Source of the DNA: Sulfurimicrobium sp963779055
GTDB lineage: Bacteria; Pseudomonadota; Gammaproteobacteria; Burkholderiales; Sulfuricellaceae
Assembly (NCBI GenBank): GCA_963779055.1
Contig: CAVZWN010000001.1
Location: forward strand, 620,001 to 684,000
Direction: 5' to 3'
Length of the DNA stretch: 64,000 bases
Made by a program: the position numbers and the translations under genes. Shown one piece after another: positions 59,319 through 64,000 of the stretch (the first letter of the stretch is position 1; every line of letters starts with the position of its first letter). The notes under the pieces were generated by a model, which was not told the DNA's origin, ran no database searches, and saw only the letters and a list, made by a program, of their open reading frames with translations.

Positions 59319-60289
59319 AAAAGCGCTTTCCACCCCAACCCGCAAGCAGCAAACAGCCCCCTTTGGGTAGCCTGGCGCCACCTGCGGCGGCTTTTGCCAT
59401 CTGGTTGCTGCTGGTATTCGCGGGGAGTGCCGCCGCATCGGACAACGAACGCCTGGTGGCGCTGAAAGTAACTGTCACCGTCACCAACAAGGGCGACATG
59501 CCCATTAGCCCCTACATACACCGCATCACGATTCCAGCAGACGATCTTCCCCAGCAACAATTGCTGCGGATTGACTATCCCCACCGCGATCGATATACCG
59601 TTGGGAAACATTCCAACGGCGTGGACAGCTTCATGGAGTTCCGCTGGGATATTCCACGCCGCTCCAGCATCGTGCGCGAGGCCACTTTCCATCTGCGGCT
59701 CAAGCCCTATGACTACAAAAAAGACACGGGGCAGAAAATCACAAACTCTGGATATTTCTTTCTCAACCCCAGTCTTTACGTCGAATCCGGCTCTCCTGAG
59801 GTGCGAAGCATCGCAGAATCCATCCGGCGCGCCCATGCCGACAAGGAAAGCCAGCTAAGGGCTGCCTTCCTGTACCCGCAGGAACATTTGAGTTACCAGA
59901 ACATGTCAAATAAAGGCGCGTTGTTCGCGATTCGTGAAGGGAAAGGCGATTGCACTGAATATGCAGCGCTTTTCGCAGCGATTTCCCGTTCGCTGGGAAT
60001 CCCCGCCCGATTGACATCCGAGTTCCTGTTCAGCAAACGCAACGAATTTTCCTGGCCCAACCATCACGCAACTGAAGTTTATCTGGATGGGCGCTGGATT
60101 CCGGTTGACCCCAATTTGGCACTGGAATCCTCGCTGGGATACGGATTCGGGACTAGCGCCACAAGCAAGGTGATATTGAAGCGTGATGGGAGCTGGACAT
60201 GGTCAAATCAAGTTCCCGGCGTATCGAGACAGTACCGGGAAAAATTCATGGAGGTTGGCATGCACTGGAGCGTCCGGATTGAAAACTGA
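59315..60289 (+). CDS. Exported transglutaminase-like (papain-fold) protein
   Basis: 324 residues from ATG 59315, which overlaps the previous stop (ATGA), so translation is coupled. Signal or anchor segment AAFAIWLLLVFAGSAAAS (about 28-46). A beta-rich part (~50-165, VTVTVTNKGDMPISPYIHRI) precedes a transglutaminase core domain with the catalytic Cys in GKGDCTEYAALFAA, His in NHHATEVYLDG and Asp in WIPVDPN. In bacteria this fold often acts as a peptidase or amide-forming enzyme. Placed last in the polymer operon it could cut, cross-link or attach the product in the periplasm. Confidence 0.87.
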   Translation: MKKRFPPQPASSKQPPLGSLAPPAAAFAIWLLLVFAGSAAASDNERLVALKVTVTVTNKGDMPISPYIHRITIPADDLPQQQLLRIDYPHRDRYTVGKHSNGVDSFMEFRWDIPRRSSIVREATFHLRLKPYDYKKDTGQKITNSGYFFLNPSLYVESGSPEVRSIAESIRRAHADKESQLRAAFLYPQEHLSYQNMSNKGALFAIREGKGDCTEYAALFAAISRSLGIPARLTSEFLFSKRNEFSWPNHHATEVYLDGRWIPVDPNLALESSLGYGFGTSATSKVILKRDGSWTWSNQVPGVSRQYREKFMEVGMHWSVRIEN

Positions 60290-60382
60290 GTCTTCCAGGC
60301 TCGCTTCACGATCGGTCATTGCGAGCGCGAAGTAAAACGCCCGACCCATCAGTTTTTGCTGCATTGCCCCTCGCACTAACGA

Positions 60383-62869
60383 TTAAATCGCTGCTTCCCC
60401 GGGGCCGTGCGACTGAATGAAGACCAGCGCCTCCGGCGCCGGAACAGGTTTGCTGAACAAGTAACCTTGCAGGAAATCGCAGCCCTGTTGAACCAGGAAC
60501 GCCTGCTGCGCTGCCGTTTCGACCCCCTCGGCCACCACTGTCAGTCCCATGGTATGGGCCAGCGCGATGGTGGCAGTGCAGATAGCGGCATCGTTGCGGT
60601 CACTCTCGATATCACGCACGAAAGAGCGGTCGAGCTTGAGGGTGTGAATCGGCAGCAGTTTGAGATAACTGAGCGAGGAATAGCCGGTACCGAAATCGTC
60701 AATGGCCAGATGCACGCCCAGATCGCGCAACGCCCTGAGGCTGACAATGCTGGCCTCCGGGTTTTCCATAGCCACGGATTCGGTCACCTCGAGTTCCAGA
60801 TCGCCGCCCCTGAGCCCGTGCTTATCCAGCATGCGCGCAACATCCAGGCTCAGGCCGGGCAGGCGTAGCTGGTATGCAGACAGGTTGACCGCCATTTTCA
60901 GGTTCGTCACACCCTGGTCATGCCAGGCGCGGAGCTGGCGGCAGGCATTCTCCAGCACCCATTCGCCCAATTGCACGATCAGCCCGGTCTCCTCGGCAAT
61001 GGAAATGAATTTGTCCGGCGGCACCAGACCGTCGCGGGGGTGGCGCCAGCGCACCAGCGCCTCCACACCGACAACCTGGCCATCGCGTCCATCCAGTTGC
61101 GGCTGGTAATGCAGTTCGAATTGACCCGATTCCACCGCGACACGCAAATCACGCTCCAGGCTCAGGCGCTCCATGGCAACCCGATTCATCTCGGCGGTAA
61201 AAAACTGGATGTTGTTACGCCCCTGTGACTTGGCGTGATACATGGCAGTATCGGCGTTCTTCATCAGCGCATCGCAAGTCTCGCCATCATCCGGATAAAA
61301 GGCAACACCGATACTGGGGGTGGTGCGCAATGCGTTGCCGCCGATACTGTAATCCTCACCCAGAACACGAAGAATCTTGTCCGCCACGCGCGCGACCACG
61401 CTTGCGTCTGCCACCTCGGCCAGCACAACCACAAATTCGTCACCACCCAGGCGCGCCACAATATCGCTTTCGCGCACACTGTGACGCAAGCGCTTTGCCA
61501 CCTCGATCAGCAGCTCATCACCCACGGCGTGACCCTGGGTATCGTTGATCGTCTTGAAACGGTCCATGTCGATGAACATCAGCGCCAGTGCGCGCCGCTC
61601 CCGCCGCACCGTAGACAGCGCCTGTTCCAGACGGTCCTGCAGACTGAAGCGGTTGAACAGGCCGGTTAATGCATCATGATGCGCCAGGCGGGAAATTTTC
61701 GCCTCGGCCGCCTTCCGTTCGGTGATATCGGTGAAACTGGCAACATAGTGGGTCACATCCCCATCCTGACCGCGCACCGCCGACATCGCCACCCATTTCG
61801 GGTAAATGCTGCCATCCTTGCGCCGGTCCCATATCTCTCCCTGCCAGTAGCCATCCAGTTTCAGTGTGGCCCACATTTTCTGGTAGGTTTGCGGCGGGGT
61901 AGTGCCGGATGCCAGCATGCGCGGGTTCTTGCCCTGCACATCTTCGAGGCTGTAGCCCGTCATGCGGGTAAACGCGGGGTTCACCGACAGAATGTGGTTA
62001 TCGCTGTCGCTGATGAGAATGGCTTCGCCGCTGTGCTCGAATATACTGGCATAAAGCAGCAGATCGGTATCGGCCTGTTTTCGTGCGGTAATGTCCTGCA
62101 CCGTTCCGCTGGAGCGAAGCGCCCTGCCTTCCCGGTCGTAAAACGTCTCGCAACGTTCGTTCACCCATTTGACCCGGCCATCCGGCATGAGCAGGCGGTG
62201 TGCGATTTCATACGGTGTGCGCGTTTTCAGGGATTGGGTATACGCCTGGTTGACCTTCTCCCTGTCGTTCGGATGAACGGCATTGAGAAAAGCATCATAG
62301 GACGCACCGAACAGGGTGGAATCGATTTCGAAAATGCGAAAAATCTCATCCGACCAGGTCAGGCGGTTGCTGACAATATCCAGTTCCCAGCTGCCGACCT
62401 GGGCAATGCGCTGGGCTTCATTAAGGCGAACCTCGCTATCCCGGACTACCTCTTCTGACTCCTTGCGCTCACTGATATCCATCGCAATGCCGAGGAAACC
62501 GGTAATCTGACCGTCCTCGTCATGAATGGCGGTGATCGACAGCAGCACCGGAAAACAGGTGCCGTCCTTGTGCAGGTAGGTCCACTCATACTCGTTCGGC
62601 AAACCGCAGCGGGTGCGGGCGACAAATACCTCGAAACCCGGTTCGAGCGGGATGCCCAGTTCCCGGGAAAAAGCTTCTGCCCGTGCCGCCACTTCCACAG
62701 GATCATGCAGGATGAAAGGGCTGCGGAGGCCGACCATCTCGCTGGCGCGATAACCCAGCATGCGCTCGGCCGCACGATTAAAAACCGTAATCACCCCATC
62801 CGGCGCCGTGGCGATAATGGCGTGGGCGGCGTTATCCAGTATCGCCCCATGCAGGGTAGAAATATCCAT
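60383..62869 (-). CDS. PAS-PAS-PAS-GGDEF-EAL c-di-GMP enzyme
   Basis: 828 residues from ATG 62869; an ATG at 62908, directly after the lon stop, would add 13 residues. A TATAAT box just upstream of 62869 suggests a promoter and possibly a very short leader. Three PAS domains (about 5-130, 135-255, 265-380 with PAC motifs ending in DISERK, DITARK, DITERK), then GGDEF (RESDIVARLGGDEF: intact active and RxxD inhibitory site) and EAL (GVEALVRW, DDFGTGYSS, intact). No membrane helix. It may make or break c-di-GMP depending on a signal sensed by PAS. Confidence 0.92.
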   Translation of the reverse strand: MDISTLHGAILDNAAHAIIATAPDGVITVFNRAAERMLGYRASEMVGLRSPFILHDPVEVAARAEAFSRELGIPLEPGFEVFVARTRCGLPNEYEWTYLHKDGTCFPVLLSITAIHDEDGQITGFLGIAMDISERKESEEVVRDSEVRLNEAQRIAQVGSWELDIVSNRLTWSDEIFRIFEIDSTLFGASYDAFLNAVHPNDREKVNQAYTQSLKTRTPYEIAHRLLMPDGRVKWVNERCETFYDREGRALRSSGTVQDITARKQADTDLLLYASIFEHSGEAILISDSDNHILSVNPAFTRMTGYSLEDVQGKNPRMLASGTTPPQTYQKMWATLKLDGYWQGEIWDRRKDGSIYPKWVAMSAVRGQDGDVTHYVASFTDITERKAAEAKISRLAHHDALTGLFNRFSLQDRLEQALSTVRRERRALALMFIDMDRFKTINDTQGHAVGDELLIEVAKRLRHSVRESDIVARLGGDEFVVVLAEVADASVVARVADKILRVLGEDYSIGGNALRTTPSIGVAFYPDDGETCDALMKNADTAMYHAKSQGRNNIQFFTAEMNRVAMERLSLERDLRVAVESGQFELHYQPQLDGRDGQVVGVEALVRWRHPRDGLVPPDKFISIAEETGLIVQLGEWVLENACRQLRAWHDQGVTNLKMAVNLSAYQLRLPGLSLDVARMLDKHGLRGGDLELEVTESVAMENPEASIVSLRALRDLGVHLAIDDFGTGYSSLSYLKLLPIHTLKLDRSFVRDIESDRNDAAICTATIALAHTMGLTVVAEGVETAAQQAFLVQQGCDFLQGYLFSKPVPAPEALVFIQSHGPGEAAI

Positions 62870-62908
62870 CACCGGATTATACCGGCTAGTCGCAGAGTGG
62901 CTACCCAT

Positions 62909-64000
62909 TCAAACGCCTGAAGCAAAAACCACTTTCACCACATCCTTGAACTGCCTGGCAAAGTGGACTCTGACCCCGGCCTTGATGTGGTCCGGCAGCT
63001 CGTCAAAATCGCGCCGGTTGGCCTCGGGCATGATCAGTTCCATGATCTTGACGCGCCTTGCGGCGATGACTTTCTCGCGCACGCCGCCGATCGCCAGCAC
63101 TTCGCCGGTGAGGGTCAGTTCGCCGGTCATGGCCAGGGGCCGGGAAATCTTCTGATTTCGCGCCAGTGACAGCAGCGCCGTCGCCATGGTGACACCGGCG
63201 CTGGGGCCATCCTTGGGTGTGGCGCCCTCGGGCAGGTGCAGGTGTACGAAAGCCTCGTCGAAGAATTTCAGGTCGCCTTTGTATTCCTTGAGGTGGGACG
63301 AGATATAGCTGTAGGCGATTTCGGCCGATTCCTTCATCACGTCGCCGAGCTGTCCGGTGAGCTTGAAACCGCGATTGCGGGTATGCACCCGGGTCGCCTC
63401 GATCGACAAAGTGGCACCGCCCATGGCAGTCCACGCCAGGCCGGTGACCACGCCGATTCCGCTAAGCGGCTTCTCCTGAGTGAATACCGGCTTGCCCAGA
63501 TAATCCTCAACCTGGGCAACATTGATACGAGACACTTCTGCATCTCCGCTCATGCGCTTTACCACGGTCTTCCTGACCAGGCGGCCAAGCTGTTTCTCCA
63601 GGTTGCGCACCCCGGCTTCCCGGGCATAGCCATCGATCACATGCTTCAGTGCCGCATCGCTGATAGACAACTCACCGCGCTTGAGGCCGGTTTTTTCCAG
63701 TTGCTTGGGCCACAGGTGATGCTTGGCAATCGCCACTTTCTCGGCAGTGATGTAGCCCGACAGGCGGATCACTTCCATGCGGTCGAGCAAGGGCCCGGGA
63801 ATGGTGTCGAGCTGGTTGGCGGTACACACGAACAGCACCTTGGAAAGATCGAAGCGCACGTCGAGGTAATGATCGAGGAAATCGCTGTTCTGCTCCGGGT
63901 CCAGCACTTCCAGCAGGGAAGAAGCCGGATCGCCGTGATAGGAGGCGCCGATCTTGTCCACTTCATCGAGCATGATGACCGGATTCTGCGTGTCGCATTC
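62909..64000 (-). CDS. lon: Lon ATP-dependent protease, C-terminal part (runs off right edge)
   Basis: The visible 363 residues begin inside the AAA+ module: Walker B VIMLDEVDKIG, then DPEQNSDFLDHYLD, sensor-2 AREAGVRNLEKQLG, and the proteolytic domain with catalytic Ser in KDGPSAGVTMATAL and Lys in GGVREKVIAARRV. The C-terminal end ...VVFASGV is complete; the N-terminal half lies beyond base 64000. It degrades misfolded and regulatory proteins in the cytosol. Confidence 0.97.
   Translation of the reverse strand, partial: ECDTQNPVIMLDEVDKIGASYHGDPASSLLEVLDPEQNSDFLDHYLDVRFDLSKVLFVCTANQLDTIPGPLLDRMEVIRLSGYITAEKVAIAKHHLWPKQLEKTGLKRGELSISDAALKHVIDGYAREAGVRNLEKQLGRLVRKTVVKRMSGDAEVSRINVAQVEDYLGKPVFTQEKPLSGIGVVTGLAWTAMGGATLSIEATRVHTRNRGFKLTGQLGDVMKESAEIAYSYISSHLKEYKGDLKFFDEAFVHLHLPEGATPKDGPSAGVTMATALLSLARNQKISRPLAMTGELTLTGEVLAIGGVREKVIAARRVKIMELIMPEANRRDFDELPDHIKAGVRVHFARQFKDVVKVVFASGV

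Overview
The window looks like a chromosomal piece of a betaproteobacterium. The evidence is the tesA/ybbA/ybbP arrangement, the tandem cyanophycin synthetases with their dedicated ABC transporter and DUF1854 partner, and a periplasmic sulfur/multihaem gene set. A sulfur-oxidising member of the Nitrosomonadales (Sulfuricella/Gallionella-like) fits best, but the species is inferred from gene content only. No rRNA, tRNA, CRISPR array or transposase gene was recognised.

Left part (1-32 kb). A lolC/E-lolD operon runs off the left edge. Next to it is a short stretch (about 2.1-4.66 kb) of small genes, each followed by an attC-like site: an integron-type cassette array without an integrase in view. 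Housekeeping and transport genes follow: an SLC13/TrkA-C permease, a dicarboxylate symporter and an LTA-synthase-like sulfatase. The cyanophycin locus is divergent: two cphA-type synthetases on the minus strand, and an ABC transporter with a zinc-ribbon N-terminus plus DUF1854 on the plus strand. After it come an FAD oxidoreductase, two palindromic mobile-element-like repeats, a nitronate monooxygenase-type protein, a CPA antiporter, a zinc-sensing DgcZ-like diguanylate cyclase, the tesA/ybbA/ybbP set (ybbP is frameshifted), arginase and MsrA.

Sulfur/electron-transfer island (32.3-40.7 kb). The order is DUF302 protein, octahaem cytochrome c (tetrathionate reductase family), cytochrome b, terminator, monohaem cytochrome c, YeeE/YedE sulfur permease, triple-rhodanese protein, second octahaem cytochrome c, second cytochrome b, terminator. 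The two cytochrome b genes and their terminators are copies about 99.7% identical over 767 bp.

Lap adhesin and polymer region (40.8-60.3 kb). A full c-di-GMP-controlled Lap system is present: LapB and LapC secretion, a LuxR regulator, a LapA-like retention-module protein whose body is an (Asp-Ala)n repeat, LapE, LapG protease and LapD receptor. Directly downstream and co-oriented are four genes that look like a pathway for an unknown amide-linked polymer or peptide: an alpha/alpha-barrel protein, a MurF-like ligase, a 1541-residue fusion (CapA-like domain, beta domain, two aminoacyl-transferase-like GNAT domains, CphA-like ATP-grasp) and a periplasmic transglutaminase-like protein. This operon is the best candidate for an undescribed system. 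The window ends with a PAS-GGDEF-EAL protein and the C-terminal part of lon, both on the minus strand.
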